Shown here piece by piece: positions 35,369-44,844 of a stretch of 64,000 nucleotides of DNA; positions within the stretch are counted from its first letter, which is position 1; every line of letters begins with the position of its first letter. The stretch comes from Aldehydirespirator sp965248735 (GTDB lineage Bacteria > Actinomycetota > Acidimicrobiia > Acidimicrobiales > Aldehydirespiratoraceae), in assembly GCA_965248735.1 (NCBI GenBank), contig OZ252146.1, positions 310,001 through 374,000 on the forward strand, written 5' to 3'. Made by a program: the position numbers and the translations under genes. The notes below the pieces were generated by a model. It ran no database searches. It saw nothing but the letters and a program-made list of their open reading frames with translations, and was not told where the DNA came from.

Positions 35369-36526
35369 TCAGGTCGGCGCCTGGCTGGCGCCTAGCGCGG
35401 GTGGGAGGGCGTGGTCCAGTAGCAGGGCTTGGAGGGCCAGGGCCTCGTTGGGGGACCGGATCAGGCTCTCGGCGGTGGCTCGGAGGCGCTCGATGGCGCT
35501 GATGGCTCGCCGGTCCGCGGCTGCGTCGGGGACGGCGTCCGCGCCAGGCTCCGGTGCGATTTGGGAGCGGTAGCGGGCGGTGAGGGTGACTAGGCCGAAG
35601 CGGATCTCGTCGGTGCGGAACTGGCGGTGCTCGCGGCGGTGCTGGGCCTCGATGTCGCGGCGGCCCGAGCCGCGGGCGCCGGAGTGCTTCTCGCGCTCGT
35701 CCAGGGATGCCATCTCAGCCCGGTGGCGCTCAGTCAGAGCCACGCCGGCGTCGTCGATCAAGGCCCGCAGCTCTGCAACCAACTCGGCGACCGTGGCCCC
35801 GTGCCCGTCAAGACGGTCCGGGATCGACCACCACGCCTCACGGCGAGCCGCCACCCGCTCGTCGGCGGCCAGGACCCTGGCTCGATGGAGGTTGCCCGCG
35901 GCCGCGGCCGCCACCAGCGCGGCCCGGTCGGCGGTCGCCAGACCCTCCGACACAAGTACCGCCGCCAACTCGTCATCGGCCACCGGCCCGAAGTCCACCC
36001 GGGAGCAGCGGGACGCGATCGTCACGTGCTCGGGCAGCACCTGCTCGGCCAGCAGCACCCACACCACCGACGCCACCGGCTCCTCCACCGGCTTTAGCAG
36101 CGCCGCGGCCGCGGCCGGCGTGGCGGTGTGGAACCGGTCCACCACCAGCACCTTGCGCGGGCCCTCCACCGGGGTGCGGCTCGCCTCGACGATGAGCTGC
36201 GAAACCTCCTCCTCGCGGCGCAGGCTGTTGCCCGTGGGGCTGAGCACGAAGACATCGGGATGCTCCTCGCGGGCGGCCAGCCGGCGATGCCGTTCGGCCC
36301 GGACCGGCTCGGCGCCCGCCCGCTCGTCGGCGGCCACGATCAGCTCGCCCGCGAACGCGGCCGCCGCGGCCCGCTTGCCGGAGCCCCGGGGGCCCACCAG
36401 CAGGTAGGCGTGCACCGGCGACGCCGCCGCCGCGGCCAGCGCGGCCACCGCCCGCGGCTGGCCGATCACCGCCGACCACGGATCGGCCGACGCCGTCTCG
36501 GCGGCCATCTCCAAGAGGCTCGTCAC
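35369..36526 (-). CDS. holB: DNA polymerase III subunit delta'
   Basis: Clamp-loader subunit. 385 aa with AAA+ features: VIGQPRAVAALAAA, Walker A LLVGPRGSGKRAAAAAFAG and KVLVVDRFHTATPAAAAALLKPVEEP (the conserved sensor region ending in the EEP element). The GTG overlaps the tmk stop (GTGA). The tmk-holB pairing is widely conserved. Confidence 0.88.
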   Translation of the reverse strand: MTSLLEMAAETASADPWSAVIGQPRAVAALAAAAASPVHAYLLVGPRGSGKRAAAAAFAGELIVAADERAGAEPVRAERHRRLAAREEHPDVFVLSPTGNSLRREEEVSQLIVEASRTPVEGPRKVLVVDRFHTATPAAAAALLKPVEEPVASVVWVLLAEQVLPEHVTIASRCSRVDFGPVADDELAAVLVSEGLATADRAALVAAAAAGNLHRARVLAADERVAARREAWWSIPDRLDGHGATVAELVAELRALIDDAGVALTERHRAEMASLDEREKHSGARGSGRRDIEAQHRREHRQFRTDEIRFGLVTLTARYRSQIAPEPGADAVPDAAADRRAISAIERLRATAESLIRSPNEALALQALLLDHALPPALGASQAPT

Positions 36527-37146
36527 CCGGCTCGCCTGCCGGGATGTCCGCCGAGGCGCTCACGCACCACGGCCAGGATCCGGACCGCGACCTCGTCGGT
36601 GGTGCCCACGGCGTCCACCACCGCCCAGCGGGCCGGATCGGTCTCGGCCATGGCCAGATAGCCGGCTCGGACCCGGTCGAGGAACCCACGGCCCTGCCCC
36701 TCGAAGCGGTCCACGGAAGACCCCAGGCGCTGCCAGGCCTGCTCGGGCGGGAGGTCCAGCAGCAAGTTCAGGTCGGGCTCGAGCCCGCCGGTGGCGAAGC
36801 GCATCATCGCCTGCAGTTCGTCGAGGTCGAGCCCCCGCCCGTAGCCCTGATAGGCGAGCGTCGACGCGGTGAAGCGATCGGTCACAACGTCGCGGCCGGA
36901 CTCCAGCGCCGGTCCGACGATCTCGGCGACGTGCTGGGCCTTGTCAGCGATGATCAGCAGCGCCTCGGTGCGGTCGTCGACGGAATCGTTGGCCGGGTCG
37001 AGCAGAACCCCCCTGATGACCTCACCCACACCGGTGGCGCCGAATTGGAAGGTCAACATCGCCCCCAGCGAGTCGGCCAGCAGCTGGGCCTGGGTGGACT
37101 TGCCCGACGCGTCCACCCCCTCGACCGCGATGAGCCGGCCGGTCAC
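36523..37146 (-). CDS. tmk: Thymidylate kinase
   Basis: Phosphorylates dTMP to dTDP for DNA synthesis. 207 aa: P-loop VEGVDASGKSTQAQLLA at the N-terminus, VVTDRFTASTLAYQGYGRG (DRF/Y motif), and LLLDLPPEQAW. GTG start overlapping the MFS stop, and its stop overlaps holB. Many actinobacteria encode an MFS-dTMP kinase fusion; here the same two modules are separate but touching. Confidence 0.95.
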   Translation of the reverse strand: MTGRLIAVEGVDASGKSTQAQLLADSLGAMLTFQFGATGVGEVIRGVLLDPANDSVDDRTEALLIIADKAQHVAEIVGPALESGRDVVTDRFTASTLAYQGYGRGLDLDELQAMMRFATGGLEPDLNLLLDLPPEQAWQRLGSSVDRFEGQGRGFLDRVRAGYLAMAETDPARWAVVDAVGTTDEVAVRILAVVRERLGGHPGRRAG

Positions 37147-38771
37147 TGCTCCGACTCCGCCGCAGGCTCATCGCCCGGCGGTGCCGAAGATCGGCCGTGG
37201 GACGCGTCGCCCGCCGCTACCACTGGCTCATCACCCGGCAGCGCCGCCAATGCGCCTTCGGACGCCTCGCCCGCCGCTGCTACAGGCTCCCCGATTGCCG
37301 CTATCGCAGGCACCCTGACCGGCTCCCCGACTTCCTCCCCGTCCGATCCGTCCTCCAGATCCGCCGGCCAGGTCGCGCCGGAACGGAGGCTCCAAGTGGC
37401 CAGGCCGCCGGCGCCGATAATGATCAACCCCGCCAGCCACATGGTCAGCCGCACGCCGGGGAGCTCGACGCGGGCTCCCAGCACCGAGACCGCCCCATCC
37501 CACCAGCGCTGCGACAGGTTGTCGAGCAAATCGGCCAGCACCCCGCCCACGGCCAGGGCAATCAGCAAGAACAGCCGCACCAGCACCAGCAGCGCAGAGA
37601 ACACCCGGCCCCGGATCTCGTTGGCCACGTTCTCGTGCAGCAGCGTGAACCCGAGCACATAGGAGGGCCCCGCCAGCATCCCCAGCATCACCACCAGCGG
37701 GATCATCAGCGACAGCCGGTCCACCGACGCGGCCGCCAGCAGCACCACACCCGCGCCGATGAGCGCTGATGTGAAGCCCCGGGTCCGGTTTATGCGGTTC
37801 TGCAGCGCCGATGCAGCCCCGACGCCCACCGCCATGCCCACTCCAAGCGAGAACAGCACGGCGTGGAAGTCGGCCTCCCGCCCCACGATCACCTCGTCAA
37901 CGAAGCGGGCGCCCAGAAGGAACACCATCCCCGCGCCCATCACCGCGGTGGCCAGCCCCACGTTCACCGATCGGATGATCGGGTTCTTCCCCACCAGGCG
38001 CCAGCCCTCCCGAAGCTCGCGGATAGCTCCGCCGAGATCGAGGCTTCCCCGCTTCGCCGCCCGGCGCTCGTCACGGGAGCGCTCGGGGATGGCGATCCGC
38101 CAGATGATCAGGGCGGTCACGAGGAACGACAGGGCGTCCACGTAGAAGGCAAGGCCCTCCTCGTTGAGCCGGAGCGTCGTCACCCACCCCTCGTCCGGCA
38201 TCGCCTCGGCCGCCTTGGCCAGCAGCGCGGCTATGCCCGCGGCCACCGGGAACATGCCGTAGGCGGCGGCCACGTTCAGCGAATTGGCCGAAGTGAGCCT
38301 GTCGCGGGGCACGAGATTGGGGACCGTCGCCTCCTTGGCGGGCTGCCACATCATCGTGGCCAGCTCCAGCAGGACGCTGGCCACCACCAGCCCGATCAGG
38401 GTGTCGACGAACGGCAGCGTCACCAGCACCAGCGCCCGGCCGATGTCGCAGGCCACCATCACCCGCTTGCGGTTGAGCCGGTCGACGATCACACCCACCG
38501 CGGTGGCCAGGAAGAACCCCGGCGCCACTCGGGTGGCCAGAACCAGGGCTATGGCCGTGCTCTTCGAGCCCTCCGGGGCGAGCTGGATCGCCAGGGCGAT
38601 CGTGGCAAAAAGCCCGAGCCAGTCGCCGGTGGCCGATACCACCTGGGCGATCCAGAGCCTGAAGAAGTCCCGCGTGCCGAACATCCGCTCCAAGCGGCCC
38701 GAGGGCCGGACTGACTCGAAGGCATCGTCTAGCCGGATGCCGGCCGATGAGCGGAGGGGATCTTTGCCCAC
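37143..38771 (-). CDS. MFS transporter coupled to tmk
   Basis: 542-aa major facilitator family transporter with about 12 membrane helices (residues about 40-460; IGLVVASVLLELATMMWQPA and VVMLGMLAGPSYVLGF are clear helices). A cytoplasmic acidic, Ala/Pro/Gly-rich C-terminal tail follows (about 465-542), which itself contains repeated EPVAAAGEAS-like segments. In other actinobacteria this module is fused to thymidylate kinase, and the tail ends exactly where tmk begins. Substrate unknown. GTG start. Confidence 0.85.
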   Translation of the reverse strand: MGKDPLRSSAGIRLDDAFESVRPSGRLERMFGTRDFFRLWIAQVVSATGDWLGLFATIALAIQLAPEGSKSTAIALVLATRVAPGFFLATAVGVIVDRLNRKRVMVACDIGRALVLVTLPFVDTLIGLVVASVLLELATMMWQPAKEATVPNLVPRDRLTSANSLNVAAAYGMFPVAAGIAALLAKAAEAMPDEGWVTTLRLNEEGLAFYVDALSFLVTALIIWRIAIPERSRDERRAAKRGSLDLGGAIRELREGWRLVGKNPIIRSVNVGLATAVMGAGMVFLLGARFVDEVIVGREADFHAVLFSLGVGMAVGVGAASALQNRINRTRGFTSALIGAGVVLLAAASVDRLSLMIPLVVMLGMLAGPSYVLGFTLLHENVANEIRGRVFSALLVLVRLFLLIALAVGGVLADLLDNLSQRWWDGAVSVLGARVELPGVRLTMWLAGLIIIGAGGLATWSLRSGATWPADLEDGSDGEEVGEPVRVPAIAAIGEPVAAAGEASEGALAALPGDEPVVAAGDASHGRSSAPPGDEPAAESEQ

Positions 38772-38835
38772 GACAACCGAGGCTAGGCGCCGCGGCCCGC
38801 CGACGGCTCAGAGACCGATCCGCGGGCGGCGAAGG

Positions 38836-41448
38836 TCAGCTGCGCTTGCGGGCCGGCTTCCTGCGGGCGGGACGCTTCTTGACCGACCCCTTCGCCCGCC
38901 GCTCCGCCATTAGATCGCAGGCCCGCTCGAGGGTGAGCCCCTCGATGGTGTCTCCGGAGCGGAGGGACGCGTTGACCTCGCCGTCGGTGACGTAGTGGCC
39001 GTAGCGCCCGTCCTTCACCACCACGGCCCGCCCCGTGGCCGGGTCCTCCCCCAGCTCCCTCAGGGGTGCGGCCGGCGCAGCCGCCCGGCGGCCCTTGGGC
39101 TGGGACAGCAGCTCCAGGCACTCCTCGAGGGTGACCGTGAACAGCTGGTCCTCGCCGGCCAGGCTGCGGCTGTCGGCGCCCTTGCGCACGAACGGCCCGT
39201 AGCGCCCGTTCTGCACGGTGATCTCCACCCCGTCAGCGGGATCGGCGCCGACCGTGCGGGGCAGCGACAGCAGCCGCAGCGCCTCCGGCAGAGTCACCGT
39301 CTCCTGCGTCATGGTCTTGAACAGGGAGGCGAACTTCGGCTTGTCGGGCACCTCGGCACCGCGGCCGAGCTGGACGTACGGCCCGTAGCGGCCCGACTTG
39401 GCCACCACGACCAGGCCGGTCTCGGGATCCGTGCCCAGCACACGCTCGTCGCGGCCGGCGGCCAGCAACTCCGTCACCCGCTCGACGGTGAGCTCGTCGG
39501 GAGCGGTGCCGTCGGGAACCGAGACGGAGTCCTCGCCCATGCGCACGCTGGGGCCGTAGCGCCCGACGCGGACCTCCACGTCCTCCCCGTCGGCGTCAAC
39601 CCCCAGAGGGATCGAGTTCACCGAGCGGGCGTCGATGTCGCCGAGACGGCTCGACACCTTCTCCTTCAGGCCCGGGTCGTCCTCAGCGCCGAAATAGAAC
39701 CGCTGGAGCCACGGCACCTGCTCCTCTTCGCCGGCTGCGATCCGGTCGAGATCGTCCTCCATGTCGGCGGTGAAGGCGTAGTCGACGAGCTCGGGGAAGT
39801 GACGCTCCAGCAGGTTCACCACCGAGAACGCGGTGAACGACGGCACCAGCGCCGAGCCCTTCTTCCACACGTAGCCCCGGTCGGTGATCGTGCCCATGAT
39901 CGACGAGTAGGTGGACGGCCGGCCCACGCCGAGCTGCTCGAGGCGCCGCACCAGCGACGCCTCGGTGTAGCGGGCCGGGGGCTGCGTCTCGTGCCCGGAG
40001 GCCTCCATCCCCCGGCAGCTCACCGCGTCGCCCTCGCCAAGCGGGGGCAGCCGCCGCTCGTCTTCGGTCTCGCTCGCATCTCCGGCGTCGGTGCCCTCGG
40101 TGTACACCTCCCGGAAGCCCAGATGGGTTATCACCGTGCCGCTGGCGGCGAACTCGGCGTCGCGGCCCTCCTCGGTGCGGGCGCCGACGCGCAGCTGCAC
40201 CGTCTCGCCAATGCAGTCGGTCATCTGGCTGGCCAGAGTCCGCTTCCACACCAGCTCGTACAGCCGGGCCTCGGGCCGCGGCACACCTTTGGCCACCGTC
40301 TTCGGGTCGGCGAAGGCCTCTCCAGCGGGCCGGATGGCCTCGTGGGCCTCCTGGGCGTTCTTCACCTTGCTGGCATACACCCTCGGCTTGGAGGGAAGCA
40401 CATGCTGCCCGTAGCGCCTGGCCACCTCGGAGCGGGCTCCAGCCACCGCAGCCGACGACAGCGATGTGCTGTCGGTCCGCATGTAGGTGATGTAGCCCTT
40501 CTCGTACAGCGACTGGGCAGCCCGCATCGCCGCGGCCGAGGACATGCCGAGCTTGCGGGCCGCCTCCTGCTGGAGCGTGGACGTGATGAACGGCGGGGCC
40601 GGGCGGCGCCGGTACGGCTTGGAGGTGCGCGACCGCACGGCGAAGTCCGCGCCCTGCAGATCCGCAACCAGCGATGCGGCTCCGGCCTCGTCGAGCACAC
40701 TCACGCCGCCGCGGGCCGGCCGGCCGTCGGGACCGAAGTCGCGTGCGGTCGCCACACGCGAGCCGTCGAGCACGGCGAGGGCGGCCAAGAACTCGGACCC
40801 CTCGTCGGCTCGGGGCGAGAACGTGGCGGTCAGCCCCCAGAAGGAGGCACTGACGAAGCGCATCCGCTCCCGCTCGCGCTCCACCACGATGCGCACGGCC
40901 ACGCTCTGGACCCGCCCGGCCGACAGCTGGGGCATCACTTTCTTCCACAACACCGGCGATACCTCGTAGCCGTAGAGCCGGTCGAGCATCCGGCGGGCCT
41001 CCTGGGCGTCCACCAGGCGCCTGTCGAGCTCCCGGGGCGCGGCGACCGCGGCGGAGATGGCAGACCTCGTGATCTCGTGGAAGACCATCCGCTTGACCGG
41101 CACCCGGGGGTTGAGAACCTCCATCAGGTGCCAGGCGATGGCCTCGCCCTCGCGGTCCTCGTCCGTGGCCAGATACAGCTCATCGGCGTCGGCAAGCAGG
41201 CTCTTCAGCTTGCGGACCTGCTGGCGCTTGTCGCTGCTGACCACGTACAGCGGCTTGAACCCGTTGTCCACGTCTATGCCGAGCCGGGCCCATGGCTCAG
41301 ACTTGTACGCCTTGGGCACCTCGGCCGCCCGGCTGGGAAGGTCGCGGATGTGACCGATCGAGGACTCCACGACGTAGCCGGCTCCGAGGTAGCCGGAGAT
41401 CGTCTTCGCCTTGGCGGGCGACTCAACGATTACTAAGGCGTTAGCCAT
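38836..41448 (-). CDS. topA: DNA topoisomerase I
   Basis: Type IA topoisomerase relaxing negative supercoils. 870 aa: TOPRIM domain at the N-terminus (LVIVESPAKAKTISGYLG, DEDREGEAIAWHL), the active-site Tyr in YMRTDSTSLS, and SAGRVQSVAVRIVVERERER. Four C-terminal repeats of the GRYGPYVQLG type follow instead of zinc fingers, and the tail is Lys/Arg-rich. This is the usual actinobacterial layout. Confidence 0.97.
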   Translation of the reverse strand: MANALVIVESPAKAKTISGYLGAGYVVESSIGHIRDLPSRAAEVPKAYKSEPWARLGIDVDNGFKPLYVVSSDKRQQVRKLKSLLADADELYLATDEDREGEAIAWHLMEVLNPRVPVKRMVFHEITRSAISAAVAAPRELDRRLVDAQEARRMLDRLYGYEVSPVLWKKVMPQLSAGRVQSVAVRIVVERERERMRFVSASFWGLTATFSPRADEGSEFLAALAVLDGSRVATARDFGPDGRPARGGVSVLDEAGAASLVADLQGADFAVRSRTSKPYRRRPAPPFITSTLQQEAARKLGMSSAAAMRAAQSLYEKGYITYMRTDSTSLSSAAVAGARSEVARRYGQHVLPSKPRVYASKVKNAQEAHEAIRPAGEAFADPKTVAKGVPRPEARLYELVWKRTLASQMTDCIGETVQLRVGARTEEGRDAEFAASGTVITHLGFREVYTEGTDAGDASETEDERRLPPLGEGDAVSCRGMEASGHETQPPARYTEASLVRRLEQLGVGRPSTYSSIMGTITDRGYVWKKGSALVPSFTAFSVVNLLERHFPELVDYAFTADMEDDLDRIAAGEEEQVPWLQRFYFGAEDDPGLKEKVSSRLGDIDARSVNSIPLGVDADGEDVEVRVGRYGPSVRMGEDSVSVPDGTAPDELTVERVTELLAAGRDERVLGTDPETGLVVVAKSGRYGPYVQLGRGAEVPDKPKFASLFKTMTQETVTLPEALRLLSLPRTVGADPADGVEITVQNGRYGPFVRKGADSRSLAGEDQLFTVTLEECLELLSQPKGRRAAAPAAPLRELGEDPATGRAVVVKDGRYGHYVTDGEVNASLRSGDTIEGLTLERACDLMAERRAKGSVKKRPARRKPARKRS

Positions 41449-41592
41449 GGACTTCGAACCGATCCGACGAGCGGGCGCCCGTCAACAACTTGGGACTCGG
41501 ACAGGATAAGCAGCGGCGAACAAGGGTTGGGGAAGCTTCTTCGAACTGGCGGAGCCCGGCTCGACGGGCCGGCCCACCACGCTGGCCAGAAC

Positions 41593-42954
41593 CTAGTGCG
41601 CCGCCGCGGCGGCGCCTGCCGGTCGAGAGCCGCGGATGATAGCGGCACCGATGAGGGCCGCGATCGTCGACGCGACCAGGATCCCGATCTTCGCCTGGTC
41701 GATGAGCTCGCGGGACTCGAAGGCCAGGTTGGTGATGAACAGCGACACGGTGAAGCCGATGCCGGCCACGCCGCCTACGCCCAGCAACTTGCCCCATGTG
41801 GCCTCCCGAGGCAGCTCGCACAACCCGAGTCGCACCGCCAGCCACGTGAACGACCCTACGCCCACGAGCTTGCCGACCACGAGACCCAGCACGATGCCGA
41901 TCGTGACCGGCGACCCCAGGGCCTTTTGCAGCGAGTCAGACGACAGTTCGACTCCGGCGTTGGCCAGAGCGAAAACAGGAATGATCACGAAACTCGTCCA
42001 AGGGTGCAGCAGGATCGCGAGCCGGTCGGCAACCGCCACCCGCTCACGCACCTCGAAGGAGGCCCGCCGCGCCGCCGGCGGGCTCACCGGATCCCCCTCG
42101 AACCATCTGGTCACCATGTCGTCGAGCGTGTTCTCGCTCACGAGCGGGCGCGCCGGTGTCAGGATGCCCAACACGACCCCGGCGATGGTGGCGTGCACGC
42201 CGGACTCGAACACCGCGAGCCACAGCACCACACCGACGATCAGGTAGGCGGGCGTAAACCAGATGCGAGCCACGCGCATCAGGGCCAACACGATCACGAT
42301 CAGGACCGCCGCCAGCAGCCAGTCCAGCGACAGGTCGTCGGTGTAGAACACCGCGATCACGGCGATGGCACCGATGTCGTCCACGATCGCCAGCGTGAGC
42401 AGGAAAATCTTGAGCGAGTTCGAGATCCGCGGCCCCATCAGCGACAGCACTCCCACCGCGAAGGCGATGTCGGTCGCCATCGGGATCCCCCAGCCAGCCG
42501 AACCCTCGCCCCCAGCGTTGAAGGCGGCGTAGATCGCCGCGGGCATCACCATGCCGCCGAGAGCGGCGACGGCCGGAAGCGCGGCCGCCGCGGGGCGGCG
42601 CAGCTCGCCCACGACCAGCTCGCGCTTGATCTCAAGGCCGACCACAAAGAAGAAGACCACCATCAGGGCGTCGTTGATCCAGGCCTCCAGCGGCTCGTCG
42701 AGCATCAGCACGCTGCCCAGCTCAAGACGAAGATGGCTGTGCAGCAAGTCCAGGTAAGAGTCCCGCCAGGGCGAGTTGGCCCAGACAAGGGCCACGACCG
42801 CGGCAACCAGCATCACTACGCCGCTCGCGGCCTCGATGCGAAGGAAGCGCAGCATCGGCCGGCCGATCCGCCGGGCCAGCCGGCGGTCGCTGCCGATCCA
42901 TGTCAGCGGCGACGGTCGGGGGGCGTCCGAGTCGTCTCCTGAGGCTGAGGCCAT
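41593..42954 (-). CDS. nhaA: Na+/H+ antiporter NhaA
   Basis: 453-aa membrane protein exporting Na+ for H+. NhaA landmarks: INDALMVVFFFVVGLEIKREL, GWGIPMATDIAFAVGVLSL, and LLTLAIVDDIGAIAVIAVFY (the two essential adjacent Asp). The C-terminal half contains additional helices as usual. Single gene. Confidence 0.95.
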   Translation of the reverse strand: MASASGDDSDAPRPSPLTWIGSDRRLARRIGRPMLRFLRIEAASGVVMLVAAVVALVWANSPWRDSYLDLLHSHLRLELGSVLMLDEPLEAWINDALMVVFFFVVGLEIKRELVVGELRRPAAAALPAVAALGGMVMPAAIYAAFNAGGEGSAGWGIPMATDIAFAVGVLSLMGPRISNSLKIFLLTLAIVDDIGAIAVIAVFYTDDLSLDWLLAAVLIVIVLALMRVARIWFTPAYLIVGVVLWLAVFESGVHATIAGVVLGILTPARPLVSENTLDDMVTRWFEGDPVSPPAARRASFEVRERVAVADRLAILLHPWTSFVIIPVFALANAGVELSSDSLQKALGSPVTIGIVLGLVVGKLVGVGSFTWLAVRLGLCELPREATWGKLLGVGGVAGIGFTVSLFITNLAFESRELIDQAKIGILVASTIAALIGAAIIRGSRPAGAAAAAH

Positions 42955-42995
42955 CGTGATGGTCTACTAGGGCTGGGGTTCGTAAATGCTTGGCG

Positions 42996-43418
42996 CTAGG
43001 GCGAGTTGAGGATAAGGCAAGCCTCGGTGCCGTGCGGACTCGAGCGGACGTGGAACTCATCGGCGAGCGCTCGGATGATGGAGATGCCCATTCCGGACTC
43101 CCGACCCAGACGGGCCGGCGACTCTGAGGGCGGCACCGCCAGCAAGGAGTCCGCGTCGAAGCCGGGGCCCTCATCACGGACCACCACCGACACTCGCCCG
43201 CCGGCACACCGGCAGGTCACCCTCACCGGACGGGTGCAGCCCGAGCGGATGTGGGCCTGTATCGCGTTGGTCGTCGCCTCCGACACCGCCACCCGCAGGT
43301 CGTCGATGCGCGACGGCTCCAACGACGGCTCCAGCTCCGCCGCGGCGGCCACCACCACCCGCACGAGAGACACGTAGTCGGGCCGAGGCGGGATCTCAAT
43401 CTCTATGGCGTCACTCAT
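42996..43418 (-). CDS. Anti-sigma regulatory factor (RsbW-like HATPase)
   Basis: 140-aa GHKL ATPase/Ser kinase: N-box SEATTNAIQAH, G1 box DEGPGFDADS, G2 box ESGMGISIIRAL. In partner-switching systems such proteins bind either a sigma factor or a STAS antagonist. The STAS gene lies 175 bp upstream on the same strand. No sigma factor is next to them. Confidence 0.88.
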   Translation of the reverse strand: MSDAIEIEIPPRPDYVSLVRVVVAAAAELEPSLEPSRIDDLRVAVSEATTNAIQAHIRSGCTRPVRVTCRCAGGRVSVVVRDEGPGFDADSLLAVPPSESPARLGRESGMGISIIRALADEFHVRSSPHGTEACLILNSP

Positions 43419-43502
43419 CGCGCCGCCTATGACGTGACCGAAGAGGGGGCAGCCGTGGAGACCGCCGGGGACTCCAAGAGGCCCCGCGGATGGGTGTTAG
43501 TG

Positions 43503-43625
43503 ACTCGCGGAGAAACATGTTGTTTCCCGCTCCTGTTCGCTGCGCTCACGGGCCGCTCGGGCCACGGCCTCGCTCGACGCCTCGTGAAGATCCTCATGAA
43601 CCGCTGCTTATCCGCTCGGCCTCTG
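43503..43625 (-). repeat. Dispersed repeat, copy A
   Basis: About 120 bp strongly similar to 61009-61222. Shared blocks include CATGTTGTTTCCCGCTC, CTCACGGGCCGCTCGGGCC and ATCCGCTCGGCCTCT. Copy A has a single central unit. It overlaps the 3' end of the STAS gene and fills the gap to the HATPase gene. Confidence 0.85.
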
Positions 43626-43950
43626 CGGCACTGTCGATCGAGTCGTGGAGCGCAATGATCCGGTCGAGGTCGCAGATCTCGAACACCCTGCGAACGCGCC
43701 GCGACGGGCACACCAGCGCCAGCTCGCCGCCGCGCTGGCGCAACCGCTTCAACGCGCCGACCACCGCGCCCAGGCCGAAGGAGTCGACAAAGTCCAGATC
43801 CGAGATGTCGAGGATCAGCCGGCGACAGCCATCAGCCACCGCGGTGACGACGGCCTGGCGGAGGTCGGGAGCACCTACCACATCGAGATCGCCACCGACG
43901 CTGAGCACGGTCCACGGAGGATGTTCGGAGCGCCGAATCGTCACGGACAC
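43594..43950 (-). CDS. STAS-domain anti-sigma factor antagonist
   Basis: 118-aa STAS protein; the phosphoacceptor region is ISDLDFVDSFGLGAVVGA, with the Ser of the DSFGL motif. Dephosphorylated, it should bind the RsbW-like kinase encoded downstream and release the sigma factor. The last residues (about EAERISSGS) are encoded by the dispersed repeat, so the native C-terminus may have been replaced. Confidence 0.87.
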   Translation of the reverse strand: MSVTIRRSEHPPWTVLSVGGDLDVVGAPDLRQAVVTAVADGCRRLILDISDLDFVDSFGLGAVVGALKRLRQRGGELALVCPSRRVRRVFEICDLDRIIALHDSIDSAAEAERISSGS

Positions 43951-44099
43951 AAGGCAAGACGGTACCGCCTAGCTGTCAGTTCGCGTGAGGTTGTGTGCAC
44001 GTGATACGGGCGGGCCGACTCGGCGCCTGTCGGCGGGCGGGCCGGTCCGCGGCGACTACTCAACGGCAATCCGCAGGCGAGGCCGCCCGGGCGCAGCGA

Positions 44100-44501
44100 C
44101 TACTCCAACCGCATGGTTGCGCTGGCTTCGAACACCGCATCGCCCACCAGCGGGCCCACGACCGGAACGTCGGTGGCCTCCACATACCGCAACTCCACCG
44201 TGGCCCGACCGCCGCCTCGGCGGACCAGCACGTGCAGCCGCTGCGGGTCCAGATCGGCTGCGGCGAGTGCGGACGACCGAACCTCGCCGTCGCCGCCACC
44301 CACGGCGGCGGAGCGCACTGCCTCCCGGGCCGCGTGCGTGACCAGCACCCGGGTGCGCACGAGCAGGCCCACCTGCACAACAGTCAGGAGCATCAGCGCG
44401 AGGAACGGCACCACCAGCGCGAACTCCACCGTCGATTGTCCAAGCTGCCGCGGCGGCCTGCGCCCGACACCGGCCGCGGGGCGGTGCCGTCGGGGGATCA
44501 C
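44100..44501 (-). CDS. TadE-like minor pilin (second Tad locus)
   Basis: 133-aa protein with the TadE signature: GQSTVEFALVVPFLALMLLTVVQ, a class III-type processing site and hydrophobic helix, then HAAREAVRSAAVGGG. The GTG at 44501 overlaps the Flp stop (GTGA). Confidence 0.85.
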   Translation of the reverse strand: MIPRRHRPAAGVGRRPPRQLGQSTVEFALVVPFLALMLLTVVQVGLLVRTRVLVTHAAREAVRSAAVGGGDGEVRSSALAAADLDPQRLHVLVRRGGGRATVELRYVEATDVPVVGPLVGDAVFEASATMRLE

Positions 44502-44743
44502 GTGACCATGTTGGCGACCGTGTCCACAATCTTGTCCAGCAGCGACGCGATCTTGCCGGTGCCGGTCGCCCAGCTCAGCAGCAACAGTGCCACCGCGGCG
44601 GCACCGACGATGACCAGGGCGTACTCGGCCGTGGTCTGGCCCCGGTCGCCGACCCGACGACCAGGACCGGCGCGCCCGGCAGAGAGCCGTCGTCCGGCGA
44701 GAAAGCACCGCGCGTGCAGCGCCGCGAAGATGCGCAAGATCAT
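44498..44743 (-). CDS. Flp-type major pilin
   Basis: 81-aa prepilin: a basic leader, then GQTTAEYALVIVGAAAVALL, with the class III cleavage site (after G), conserved Glu and hydrophobic core. A strong AAAGGAG ribosome-binding site (44751-44757) precedes the ATG at 44743, as expected for the most abundant subunit. The frame can be extended 20 codons upstream without support. Confidence 0.85.
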   Translation of the reverse strand: MILRIFAALHARCFLAGRRLSAGRAGPGRRVGDRGQTTAEYALVIVGAAAVALLLLSWATGTGKIASLLDKIVDTVANMVT

Positions 44744-44844
44744 GTCCACTCCTTTCGGGGAGCCGCCCGTTCGGTTGGTGCGATGCGGCTGTGTAGGTGT
44801 CATGCGAATCGGTCCGTTCGATCGGGGTCTGTTTTGCCGGCGCG

